This document shows, piece by piece, positions 34,480 through 44,849 of a DNA stretch of 64,000 bases (within the stretch, counting starts at the first letter, position 1; every line of letters starts with the position of its first letter). Origin of the DNA: Blastomussa wellsi (Eukaryota; Cnidaria; Anthozoa; Scleractinia; Plerogyridae). The notes beneath the pieces were generated by a model. The model saw nothing but the letters and a program-made list of their open reading frames with translations. It had not been told where the DNA came from and made no database searches. A program made the position numbers and the translations under genes. Location of the stretch: contig OX393563.1 of assembly GCA_947652115.1 (NCBI GenBank), positions 30,329,571-30,393,570 of the forward strand. The letters run 5' to 3'.

Positions 34480-37335
34480 CAGCTTGATAATTTAAATACC
34501 GATTAATGTTGGCGAGGCCCAGATACTAAACGAATGGACGGTAACTTCTTTTGTAAATGTCGCAGAACTGAGAAGTTTTTCGATGACGTCACAAATCGGA
34601 TTTTCAAAAGTTGAGGTCACATTATCAATTGTAGTCAGTAATCGAACGAGTCTTTCTAAAATCTAGTCTCCTACCTGCGTAGGAGGCTATCTAAAATCAG
34701 GTTAAAATAGAAACCCAACGTGAAAATCTCCACTAGACAGAAGGTGGATTGTATCCAGAATAAATGTTTCTATGACATTTCATGGAAGCGGCGCAATTGA
34801 GCTACAAGGCGATAATTTGAAAGAGTTCGTCTATTTTTGCTTCGAATGTCCTAAAAGATTTCAATTTTCACGGGTAAACCGTACAACTTGCCACATAAAA
34901 AATAGAATTTCCAGTCATCAAGAATGTCGTTACACTCCGTTTTGCACACTAGGAGTCCGCAATGGTTAGAGGTTTCAAATTGGTAGTTTATACGGACATG
35001 TCTAGTGCAGCCTGACAGAAAATTGTCTTTTTATTTCGTTTCCTCGATCTTTCAAGCATTCGTTTCTTTTTCTTGCACGCATGGATCCTTCTCCATTGTT
35101 GGATCAATATACAAAGAATTCTCTAAGTGTAAATTTAAAATCCTGTAGCTAAGACGACTATTCCGCCATGTTTTTACAACGACCTTGCATTTGTTGATGT
35201 TATGTCGCTTTTTCAAGCGAAAATTTGCATCAAGACTAGACAATCGAGTCACGCCAGTCCAAGGTAGAGTGCTGCAACATTAAGTTGTATTTTGGTTAGA
35301 ACTATAGACTTACCCGAAAGCAAATTTCGCTAGTGGAAGATGCAGAGTTCCTTTGGCTCGGGTGTCTTGCGGGAAATTATCTCGGCTGTGGTCGCTTAAA
35401 CTAATTTATCTGCCTCCTTTCCCATGTAATAAATACCGTATATTCAGTTGGTGATGTCAGGTTCAAAGCATCTATTCAATAAATGTTGATTCAAGTGTGA
35501 CATGGTATTTATTTCACCCCTCATGTCATGTTACTCATGCTTGCCGGGGCAAGCACGTGGGAGGTTATTTCCCAACAAAAATATCACGATAAGTTTTAAA
35601 ATAAAAATAAAACGAAACATATTAGATGCTAACCCTCCCTACTAAATTTTAAGCCAAAAAACACTGAAAAAGACTTCTTCAGAAACTGAACAATTCATAC
35701 TCATTTCAGCTCACAATTTTAGTGACATTTTGAGGTAGCAATAATCTATAAAAAGGCTGGAGTAACCCTAGAAACAAGCTTTATAATTTTAAAAAAGGAA
35801 AAAAGTTTGCCTTTTTGCCAAAATCTTGTAATTCGACCCTATTCTGAGAACAACGACTTGGTCAAAATTATGATTAATAGTTCTCTCAATAAACTATTTG
35901 AGTATGAATTATTGATCAGGGAGATTACCCGATTTTTGACATCGTTAACACAAAATTATACCTAATACAACACAACCATTTATTGCCTTATAGGGCTAGT
36001 TTCGTTTTACTTGGAGAGCTGTTCATGTTGCAACTTGTTTGATATTTGGTTTAAAATATCTGAATCAAAGGAGAAGTAGACAATAATCACTTAGACATCC
36101 AGTATATGTGTCTAGACTAAAGACAGACAGTCAAATTCATGAAAACTGGAATATTTTAAAACGCGGAAGAAGTTCTCGGACTTAACTGTGACCTCAAACA
36201 GAACTCACGATTCGTAATTTTTGTTAAGTGCTTCGCGAGTATAAAATTCACAGACCTGCACAGCTCTAGTTATTTTTAAAGGTTGCAAAGGCTATTTTTA
36301 ACCTAGCTTTCGTGATGTTCATTGGCCTGGCAAAATTCCGATCATTTTAATTTCGACATATATCCGAAACTGGGTGTCTCAAAATTTCTTCTTCCCGCTG
36401 TTAAAGCTAATAATGAGCTAGCAGTAGCGGTTTCTTTGTGACAAAAACCATAGTGTAAATGTCAATAAATAAAGAAGATTTCATTTTATCAATATTTTCA
36501 ATTTTTAAAATAACTATTTATTTGACTGGTTTCCTCGCTACTTGGATAACATTGCGTTATTGCCGTTTCAGCAATTAATATTTCTTTGCAATTATAAGAT
36601 TTCTATTTTATAGTTACCAGCTAAATAGATATGTTGTTGCTATTCGTGCTATGCAGTTGCAAAGGTCGCCATTCTAGTTTTTCATCTATTTTCATTTTGA
36701 AATCTTTCTCAAGACCTTCGTGACATGCGTGGTTGTATATCGCGTGACCTGGGTCGCGTGACTAATAAGGTCAGCGTCACCCCTGTGTTTGTGATGAAAA
36801 CATTGATTGTCCTGTGTTGAAAAACTCTGCATGTCTAACGTTCATGCAAAGTTGTGCAACACTTCATCTTACGTTAGCCCAATGTTATGTTTTGTTTATC
36901 AATCGATTTGTTTCTCGAACAAGTTTTCTTGAAATGTGCACCAAAAATCTCAAAATATGTTGCGTTGTTGAACTCGCTTGTAGCCCATTACTTGTTGTTC
37001 AACAACGGTTTTCCACCTTGTTTCCCCGTCAAATTTTTGCGTGCAAATTTACATGACAATCTGTTAAATTAGTTTCCTATAGGAATTTTTTTCCCTTCCG
37101 GTTTGTTCTTTATGAAACGTCCTACGTGGGCACAAGTACATGGGATTGTGAACTTTTTCAAGCTATTTTTATTTAAAGTTGTTTTAGTACTTCCTACGCA
37201 CACGAAAAGCCTCAGGCAAAAACCCAATTTCAAGTGGAACCGGTAATCTGACAAATACCGAGCTAAAAATACTCGTTTTGTTACGGGGGCGGTGGAGCCA
37301 AAACTGTGGGCTGTTGCTAATTTTATCTGAAACAA
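34480..37335. other. Gene-free stretch
   Basis: Nothing supportable is seen over 2.8 kb; AT-rich sequence with short frames lacking domains (34772-34969, 36814-37072). Confidence 0.4.
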
Positions 37336-37354
37336 TCACGCCCTGATCAGGATC

Positions 37355-37460
37355 CCAAAGGGGCTACAGGGCTCCCACCTCAAAATAGGGGGCTCCAGGG
37401 CTCCCACCTCAAAATAGGGGGGCTCCTGGGCTCCAGTGAGTTTGATAAAGGGCTCCAGTA
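37355..37460. repeat. Short tandem repeat, ~32 bp unit
   Basis: GGGCTCCCACCTCAAAATAG followed by a G-run occurs twice in tandem with partial flanking units (GGGCTACA, GGGCTCCAG). Confidence 0.75.
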
Positions 37461-37462
37461 TA

Positions 37463-37803
37463 CTTAAAGGCCATTTCCAGTCCGTACAGCGCAATCTCCG
37501 CCTGCAATGTTTATCAAGCCTCACTCGATGAAATGTAAACAAGCTAACATGAAAATTACGGGTAAAAACTTGCCTTTTTCTTCATTATTAGCATCCAATA
37601 TCCTTGCAAGACAATAATAAAGAGAAAACTAAACTTCACGATGTTTCAGCTCATCGAGAACTACGAAACGAAACGACCCGTAATGGCGGACTCAAAAACG
37701 TCATGTACACAGTTACCGAAGTGTAACGTCTCAACGAATTCATATCAGAAATGTAAACAAATCCCGAGACTGCGCAGTACGGACTAGAAATGGCCTTTAA
37801 AGT
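37463..37803. mobile_element. MITE-like element
   Basis: Inverted ends CTTAAAGGCCATTTCCAGTC (37463 on) and its diverged complement ending GAAATGGCCTTTAAAG (37803), about 25 bases. AATGTAAACAA occurs in both halves. 341 bp. Confidence 0.65.
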
Positions 37804-37948
37804 GGGTCGAGAGTCGCTCATTTTGTCAAGCCTGCGCAGTAACTGAACGAAGACTCGAGGTACGAAATTGCGCGCGCGAGGGAATGGGGGCCATGGAAAC
37901 AATCAGCGTCACAATGGTGACGTGAGCGACAAATCGAGTCGAAGCCCC

Positions 37949-38690
37949 GGCCAAACGATCGCAACATTCAAGCGCAACATATCGCAGCATTGTTGGATCA
38001 TGTTGCGAAGGACCTGGCGACGTAAATGCAGTAGTCAGTATGTAGCACGACCTGTTTGACGTTGGTGTCGAAAAATGCTTGCCTCTCTCACAAGCACTAA
38101 AGGTAAAAGAGAACAAAGAAAATTGTTGAAACTGAGAATAATTGTGCTGCCAATTTCCAGTACAAATAGAAAGTTGCTCACTTTCTTGGCAAGTTTTTCT
38201 TCTCTTGTACGGGTTGTTGAAGTTTTCGTCCACATACAGCGCTTTCAGGTTTAATGGCGTCTCTTGTCCACGTTGCAAAAGCTTGTAAAGCAAGCAATCG
38301 AACTAGTGCGCATGCCTCAGTGCAACAATGTTGCACGCCACGAACGTGGCTAAACGAATCAGTTGTCATGAAGCTCTTCGGAACCTCTAATTTCATTGGG
38401 TCTTGATACCACGAAGCTCAATTGTTTTAGGGCTAGGGCCATTGTTATTATTGTTTTTCTATAATTTTCCCAGCCAATCCTATGAGACGTTCCGGAGAGC
38501 TTCGTGGCGACCCAAACGAATCCAACATCATGCAACATCCACAAATGTTGCGCGAAAAATTTGATCATTTTAAAACTTGAGCCAACAACGCGCAACATGT
38601 TGCAACATATCACAACAGGGTGACCAAACGTATGCAACATGTTGTGCGCAACAATGTTGCGATATGTTGCGTTCAAATGTTCATTCTCGT
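37949..38690. mobile_element. CAACATGTTGC-rich DNA-transposon-like element
   Basis: Ends at 37961-38010 and 38633-38682 are inverted copies of about 48 bases with several mismatches (CGCAACATATCGCARCATTG core). The right side carries extra direct and inverted CAACATGTTG units. A minus-strand frame (37826-38293) has no domain. About 740 bp. It abuts the LINE fragment that follows. Confidence 0.65.
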
Positions 38691-39100
38691 CCACAGAGGC
38701 CACGATTTTGGAAACTCTACTCCCGGTTTTAATTCATGAGGATCAAACAGGCTTTGTGAGAGGAAGATTTATCGGTGAAAATGCCCGTCTTGTTAATGAT
38801 ACGATATGCTACCAGGACAATTGTAACATCCCTGGAATTATGATAGCCGTTGACTTCAAGAAAGCCTTTGATTCTTTGCATGGCTAAATTTAATTTTGGT
38901 TATAACATATTACGATGGTATTTTATCAAGGCACATAAACAGCGGTTCTGAACAACAGCTTCATGACAAACTTCTTTAGTGTAATCAGAGGAGTGAGACT
39001 GGGGTGTCCTCTCTCCCCATACCTCATCATGAAGGGATATTAACAGCTAACAAAATAAGAAAAGAGGAAACATAAAAGGGATTGACATTTTAAAGGAGAT
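38690..39100 (+). pseudogene. LINE reverse-transcriptase fragment
   Basis: In the frame starting near 38699 the peptide reads ETLLPVLIHEDQTGFVRGRF, then continues to IAVDFKKAFDSLHG, the RT motif A region of non-LTR retrotransposons (the catalytic Asp is in VDFKKAFDS). After a stop at 38885, another frame at about 38972-39030 gives RGVRLGCPLSPYL, the RT region just before the YxDD motif. The YxDD part itself is missing. 5'-truncated, frameshifted, inactive. Confidence 0.8.
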
Positions 39101-39670
39101 TAAGTTAAAGAGGCTCGAAAGGGTTTTCAGCCGTGCGCGCGCTTTCATAGCTCGCGTCAGCTTTAGATCAAATTGCCAGATGCTCGCGCTTCATTTGAAA
39201 TTCGCGAAACCGGAAATGAAACGTGCGAAAAAAATTCTATTTATTTCGAAAAGTAACTCGGTAACCTACCTTGATTTTTTGCTTTCGATTAATATTCAAA
39301 ATAGAAAAGTTTGGACAGAAATAATCTATTGGAATTTCTTGTAATTTATAAAACTCATTTTTGTTAATATAGTTAAATTTCCACTAAATAATTTTTTAAT
39401 ATTGGCAGTCAAAATACAGAACCAAGGGAGCTTTCAAATAAAGAAATAAAAATGGCAGGTCACCGACTTAGTTTGAAAGGTAATTGGCGAAAACTGAAAT
39501 TTTGGAGGTCTTTTGTCAATGTCTGGATGTTGCCATGGTAACTTCTATGACGTCATAAATATTCTTAAAGTGTTGCCCAATAACAGTGTTCTAAATCTAT
39601 TCATACTATTCCCGAATGATCTTAAGTACTTTTCTGTAATCCTACATCGCTTTACAAGCACTCTTTCGAG
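39100..39670. other. Unassigned insert within or beside LINE
   Basis: No coding match. It lies between two LINE pieces of the same orientation and could be a later insertion or decayed LINE sequence. Confidence 0.35.
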
Positions 39671-39679
39671 CCTCCGTTA

Positions 39680-40300
39680 AGTCAATTTCTGACGATACAA
39701 CACTGTTTTGTGCAGATACCCTTTCTGTACAGAATCCGTCTTACTACATAAATCTGGAAAGCTGTTAGGACTGTGTTCGGAAAATAATGACAATAAAAGC
39801 TCTTGGAATTAGTCCAACTGTGTTCTCTATGTCCATGATGGTAGAACCAAAGTTTGAACAAGAAAAAGTAAACAAAATTGATTTTTAAAATTCTTTTGGA
39901 AGAATAAACCGGATAGAGTAAAATGAGAGGTGTTATATCAGAATACTGATAGAGGAGGAATTTTAAGTTGCCAAATATTTTTCTGATGAACAAGGCACTG
40001 AGGCTAAGTTGGATTAGTCGCTGACAGGCATGGTAGCTGGAAGAAAATTTCTCAACACTTCCTTGACAAATCTGGCGGAATTGAATGCTTAATAAAATGC
40101 AATTATGATGATTACAGCTCGGAAAAACAGATCCCAGCATTCTACAGGAATATGTTATGACAAAGAAAATAGATAAAATATTGTTAGATCAGTTTAACAA
40201 CAAACTGGTCCTTATTGACAAAAACAATTGGGTTTTGGAAGTATTAATTAAATCGAACTTTCTTCAGTTTTATCAGATGATATTAGCAATTCCAAAACGC
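39680..40300 (+). pseudogene. LINE remnant downstream of RT
   Basis: In shifting plus-strand frames, around 39890-40150, peptides such as FWKNKPDRVK, GGILSCQIF, GSWKKIS and GGIECLIKCNYDDYSS correspond to the post-RT region of the LINE type whose RT lies at 38690. Stops and frameshifts are frequent. The frame from 40157 to 40474 continues without a recognised motif. Confidence 0.6.
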
Positions 40301-40861
40301 CTTTTTTGTTTCAGGGAAAATATTAATTTAGAGTATTTTCACACACGTGACAAGCGGCCATATTGTATTGCTGAAACAAAAGATGATATTTTCATAACAA
40401 TAGAGTTCAATTCCCGGATGATTGCTTTGGGATACCAATATGGCCGCAGTTTCTTTGTTTTGGGACACTGGTAGCCTATTACAGATTATTTATTGAAGGA
40501 AAGTACACGCGTCCTACAGGCTTTCGGAAATGGTGAAAATACGTCACTGGAAATACATTGCGGAAATACAAGTGGCTATTATTAACTATATTGTGAGTAT
40601 TTAATTGGTTGATAGTGTTTACACGTTTCCTTTTCGCTGTTTGTCGCAGTTTTTTTCGGCTGAAGATGGAAACGGTCCGTATGGTATAAGGATTATTCAG
40701 AACGCTCGGATTTATCCCAAGACTACCTTGCCATATAATAATAAGACATACTTTGAAATACGTAAATGACACTTTTCCTTGCTTTTGTATACTTCATCTA
40801 AAACAACGTATCTTTGAGAGAAAATTACGGGACAGAAAAGTTTTTCCACGGGTACAGACGT

Positions 40862-40982
40862 GCTCAACCTCGTTCCCAGGGTATACTCCGCTTTAAAGAT
40901 GGCGGCGGACGCGGAGAATATTATCAGCGCGCGTCCAGCCGCCATTTTGAAAGCTGAGAAAACCCTGGGAACGAGGTTGAGC
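40862..40982. mobile_element. MITE, 121 bp, AACCTCGTTCCCAGGG family
   Basis: Perfect 21-base terminal inverted repeats (GCTCAACCTCGTTCCCAGGG at the left). Interior contains GATGGCGGC/GCCGCCATT as a second inverted pair. Same family as the short element at 15257-15304. Confidence 0.85.
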
Positions 40983-41089
40983 CGTGCGTTAGGAAGACCC
41001 CACGTAACAAGGACCGGGACCAGATTAGGCATTTCATGATAATTTATATGACGTAGCAATGGCCAGAACAGCAGATCAGTGTCGGTTGA

Positions 41090-41196
41090 TTCCGGTTAGT
41101 TCCAACCCAGTTTGCTTGGGGTTAGTTCCATCTCAGTTTACTTGTGGTTAGTCCCATTACCGGTTAGTTCCACTCCCGTTTGCTTGCGGTTAGTTG
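41090..41196. repeat. GGTTAGTTCCA minisatellite
   Basis: About four diverged units of roughly 26-29 bp, each beginning GGTTAGT(T/C)CCA and most ending GTTTGCTTG. It lies 50 bp upstream of the Penelope-like element. Confidence 0.8.
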
Positions 41197-41312
41197 TTAC
41201 TTTGTGGTTTGGGCAGTAATGTGAGTCTAATGTACTATATACGAGGGGGGGGGGGGGTTAGTTTCTAAAGAAACTTATAAAAAATCTAAGTGGACTCCCC
41301 CAGAGGGCCAGT

Positions 41313-43221
41313 TTGCCTCTAGATTTTTTCATTAAAAAATGCCGTCACGACATCAACAAACTTAATTTCAATCGTAACACCAAATTTTCCAACCTTTCTT
41401 CGGAAGAGAGGACGGCGCTAAAAAACCTTAGTAAGACACAAAGGCGGCGCTTTAGTTGTTTGGCGGGCCGACCTCTACCAAAAAGAAGCTTTGCGGCAAC
41501 TTTCTGACACCTCTTTTTATGCTAAAGTCGATAAAGATCTCACCTCCACTAACCAACAAATTGTCAAGAGCACTATTAACGACCTTATAGTCAAACACGA
41601 ATTGCCGGCTACTGCTACCAATCTCATCATTACCACTCCCAGAACCTCGTGTATTTACTTTTTACCTAAAATTCACAAACCTAACAACCCAGGTCGACCT
41701 ATCGTCTCTGCCTGTAGTTGCCCTACCGAACTCATTTCCAGCTATTTAGACAAAATTATGGCACCTATTGTCAGATCTTTACCGTCATACGTTAAAGACA
41801 GTCAACACGCACTTCAAATTTTTCGCGATTTCAATTTCCTGGGCGAAGACAAACTTATTTTCACTATGGATATTACATCTCTTTACACCGTCATCCCAAA
41901 TGGCGAAGGTCTTCTAGCCCTCAAACATTTTTTTGATTTACGCACTGTTAAGGAACCAAGCTAGGAAACACTATTCCGCCTGGCCGAGTTAGTTTTAACA
42001 CTCAACTGTTTTTCATTCGCGAACAATTATTACGAACAAATCAATGGCGTTGCCATGGGTACCAAAATGGGACCCAGCTACGCCAATCTTTTCGTAGGCT
42101 ACATTGAACACCAATTTTTCAATCAATACAACGGCCCCAAACCTGAACTCTATCGTCGCTACATTGACGACTGTATCGGCGCTTCCTCTTTTACCAGAGA
42201 GGATCTCAATCAATTTATAACCGCTGTTAATTCGTTTCATCCTGCCCTTAAATATACCTGGGAAATTTCCGATTCTTCCTTAGCATTCCTGGATATCAAA
42301 GTTTCTATCGAAGGCAACGGTTTATGCACCAGTGTGCACTACAAACCCACAGATTCTTATAGTTATTTGTTGTATTCATCTTCACATCCATCACATGTCA
42401 AGAATTCCATTCCTTATTCTCAGTTTCTTAGACTTCGCCGTCTTTGTAGTGACGACTCTGATTTTTCCTTAAAATCAGAGGAAATGTGCAATTTCTTAGA
42501 CAAACGCGGCTATCCTGCTTCTGTTGTTCAAGCTGGCCATCATCGCGCCCAACAAATTGATCGACAGTCAGCACTACAAACGTCACAGAGAGAAAACAAC
42601 GATAGAATTCCATTCACCCTCACATTTCACCCTCACAACCACGCAGTTAAATCCATCATTCTCAAAAACTTTAAATTACTTCAAAATGATCCCGACACTG
42701 GTAGGATCTTTTCGCAACCTCCATTAATTTCATTCAAACGCGACAAAAACATAGGTAACTTTTTAGTCAGAAGTGCATTCCAAACTAGTGATCAACCCGG
42801 AACTTTTAAATGCGCTCGCGCACGATGCAAAACATGCCCTTTCATTCACAACGTTGACAAAATATCGGGACCCAAGCGATCTATCAAAATCACTGATCAT
42901 TTCACCTGTACCTCAGCCAATGCCATCTACTGCATAACTTGCACTCTTTGCAAAAATTTATACATCGGCGAAACAGGGAGACGACTTGGCGACCGATTCC
43001 GAGAACACCTTCGTGACGTAGAGAAAGACGACAAAAATGCATCGAAACCGGCCGCGAGACACTTCAATCTCCCAAATCATTCTAAGCAACATATGGCAGT
43101 CTGCGGCCTTTCCCTTCACCAAGGAAACACGGAAAGCCGTAAAACTCTAGAACAAAAATTTATTTTTCAAATCGGTACTCTTAATCCTCACGGTATCAAC
43201 GAACGCTTTTCATTCAACTAA
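41313..43221 (+). pseudogene. Penelope-like RT plus GIY-YIG endonuclease ORF, broken
   Basis: The coding region begins in the frame of 41313 (LDFFIKKC...). It shifts frame near 41430-41445 through a small deletion, continues to a premature TAG at 41962-41964, then reads on in that frame to 43221. Seen: RT finger/palm motifs IYFLPKIHKPNNPGRPIVS and FTMDITSLYT (motif A Asp), MGTKMGPSYANLF (motif B), and YRRYIDD (motif C). The GIY-YIG part follows a CARARCKTC cysteine cluster: IYCITCTLCKNLYIGE, RRLGDRFREHL and the downstream EQKFIF glutamate. Family knowledge: PLEs copy RNA at a nicked 3' end, and the C-terminal nuclease cuts the target. The cysteine cluster and GIY-YIG fit the Neptune/Poseidon type. 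Two breaks make this copy non-autonomous. I describe it as it stands and give no repaired version. Confidence 0.92.
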
Positions 43222-43316
43222 TTTATTCCGTTGTTTTCACGTTACCAGGCACCAGCCAATAGCGAAGCTCCATCTTTCTGTATATAAAAAACACAGGACG
43301 CACAATTCCTTGATTC

Positions 43317-43350
43317 GCTCCGACGAAGGGCTAACGCTCGAAACGTCAGC
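43317..43350 (+). ncRNA. Hammerhead-ribozyme-like motif of the PLE
   Basis: Order of a minimal type I hammerhead: stem I 5' strand GCT, core CCGACGA (consensus CUGANGA with U changed to C), stem II GGGC/GCTC with TAAC loop, core GAAA, palindromic stem III ACGT, then C and stem I 3' strand AGC. PLE terminal repeats are known to carry such minimal hammerheads. The U-to-C change at a core position would be expected to reduce or abolish cleavage. Confidence 0.6.
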
Positions 43351-43489
43351 TCTTGAATTTCTTTACGGTGGCCAATTGACATTATCAACCCAGTTGATAA
43401 AACTAAATTATATTGTACTATATACAAGTTTGCTTGTGATATAAATATTGAAAAAAAAATTGTTTTCTGGCAGGTAGCGTCTAGTTGGT

Positions 43490-43545
43490 ATATTGGTAAG
43501 TGAGTGTATCTTGAGTCGAATTTTACCGGGGTTCGATTTCTACTG
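43490..43545 (+). repeat. tRNA-like remnant
   Basis: A-box-like TAGTTGGTATATTGG and B-box-like GGTTCGATTTC (43530-43540) with tRNA-like spacing, but no complete cloverleaf. Probably a tRNA-derived element. Confidence 0.35.
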
Positions 43546-44584
43546 TTTAGAAAAAAATATTTGTATTCTTTTTTGGAATAAAACTAAGTGTAGAATGACC
43601 TCCATGTAAAAATAAATATGTGGTCTTCCCGTGCGTTTAATATCGGTTTCGGTCATATTGATGTCTTCCAAAGTTAATTTTTTCGTAGGATGAGCCTTGA
43701 AGTTTTGTGTATGTTACAATTTACAAAATGGTTCTGTACCGGAAGTCTGCTGCCCGTGACAACTGTCGCACAATATATACCGTTTCCGTTGTTTTTGGGT
43801 TTCGTTTTTGTAAAAAAGAAACATCACATAGCTCTTGGTCTTGGCGACAATATGCTTCCCTTCCAAATTTCAGGCGATTTTTCGAGTGTCTGAAAATAAA
43901 ACTATCCTAATTTTAAGCGTCCAAAATTGCAAGTGTCTGAAATATTTACAGTACAGTATATAAAACTTCTAAGTACTTATTTTCTTGGGCGAAGTAATCA
44001 CATGTATTGAAGGACAATATACATGATAGAGCTAGAACTCAGATTAGACTTTTCCCATTCTTTTTATCACTGAAAAGGAATTTTTTTTATAAAAAGTACT
44101 ATGGAAATATATAACATTCTGCAATACTATATATATCATTTTCACAGATGTCTTTTCGGTGTAATTCGTGTTTTGTATGCGCATATTTACTTTAGATATT
44201 GTTACTTTTCAATTGTATACAGTCAACTCTCTCTAAGACGGACACCATCGGGGCCGGCCTCAGCTGTCCGTCTTAGAGAGGTGTCCGGCTTATAGAGAGT
44301 CGACGTAACATGACCCCAGGAATTTTCAGCCAAGAAAGCAAAAAAAAAAACTGTTTTAGATTACAATACAATTCGTTTGTCACCTCCAAGTTATTTTTTG
44401 AATGGGACAATGACTGATTTAATTTAACTTGTACCCTATGTATTCCGCCAAAAAGGAAATAGCGTCTGGTGTTAAAAAAGAGTCACTTGCATGGTAATAT
44501 AAGAATTTTTCGTCCCTAAATCGTAACTTTCGGTAACATTCAGCACCGCACGATTTCAAAGTGTCCGTCGTCCGTCTTATAGAG

Positions 44585-44586
<2 letters not shown>

Positions 44587-44629
<43 letters not shown>

Positions 44630-44740
44630 GTATAACAATATAATTTGGTTTTATCAACTGGGTTGATAATGTCAATTGGCCACCGTAAAGAGATTCAAGA
44701 GCTGACGTTTCGAGCGTTAGCCCTTCGTCGGAGCGAATCG
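44587..44740 (-). mobile_element. 154-bp PLE terminal fragment nested in the MITE
   Basis: Flanked by a perfect 12-base duplication TCTTATAGAGAG (44575-44586 and 44741-44752). It begins with a G-run and GTTTCTAAAGAAACT, as at the 5' end of the full element. It then carries, in inverse orientation, the terminal sequence seen at 43310-43410 (TATCAACTGGGTTGATAATG, GGCCACCGTAAAG, the hammerhead-like motif at 44701-44734). It is therefore a self-contained insertion of only the terminal repeat, without coding sequence. Confidence 0.88.
44701..44734 (-). ncRNA. Hammerhead-like motif, inverted copy
   Basis: Minus-strand reading gives the same core order as 43317-43350, including the same U-to-C change, so the change was present in the shared source element. 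Confidence 0.55.
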
Positions 44741-44849
44741 TCTTATAGAGAGTCTGGTTATAGTAAAATGACTGAGAAACGGCCGGGACCCGCACCAGGT
44801 GTCCGTCTAATAGAGGTGTCCGTTAAGAGAGAGTTGACTGTACCTCCAG

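Larger units (their letters stand above)
41243..43413 (+). mobile_element. Penelope-like retroelement with 12-bp target-site duplication
   Basis: The 12-mer TGTACTATATAC occurs at 41231-41242 and 43414-43425, exactly bracketing the element; similarity may extend 3 bases more with one mismatch. From the 5' end: a G-run, the small palindrome GTTTCTAAAGAAAC (41261-41274), the RT/GIY-YIG coding region, then a 3' terminal part with a hammerhead-like motif. The 5' part is probably internally shortened, since the coding N-terminus lies about 60 bp from the end. Intact duplication and only a few coding breaks point to a fairly young insertion. Confidence 0.9.
44220..44840. mobile_element. TA-flanked DNA transposon/MITE, GTCCGTCTTAGAGAG family
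   Basis: Terminal inverted repeats CAGTCAACTCTCTCTAAGAC and the complement of CAGTCAACTCTCTCTTAACG, each flanked by TA (44218-44219 and 44841-44842), as in Tc1/mariner-type elements. The ends carry repeated subterminal words GTCCGTCTTATAGAGAG. No transposase. It contains the nested PLE fragment 44587-44740. Confidence 0.85.

Noticed and set aside
37826..38293. 155-residue minus-strand protein
   Set aside because: Lies inside a repeat element, has no domain and no splice or start support.
41257..41274. Possible telomere-type repeat (G-run, GGTTAG words at 41090-41260)
   Set aside because: Units are 26-29 bp and diverged, not TTAGGG arrays. The G-run is the end of the PLE.
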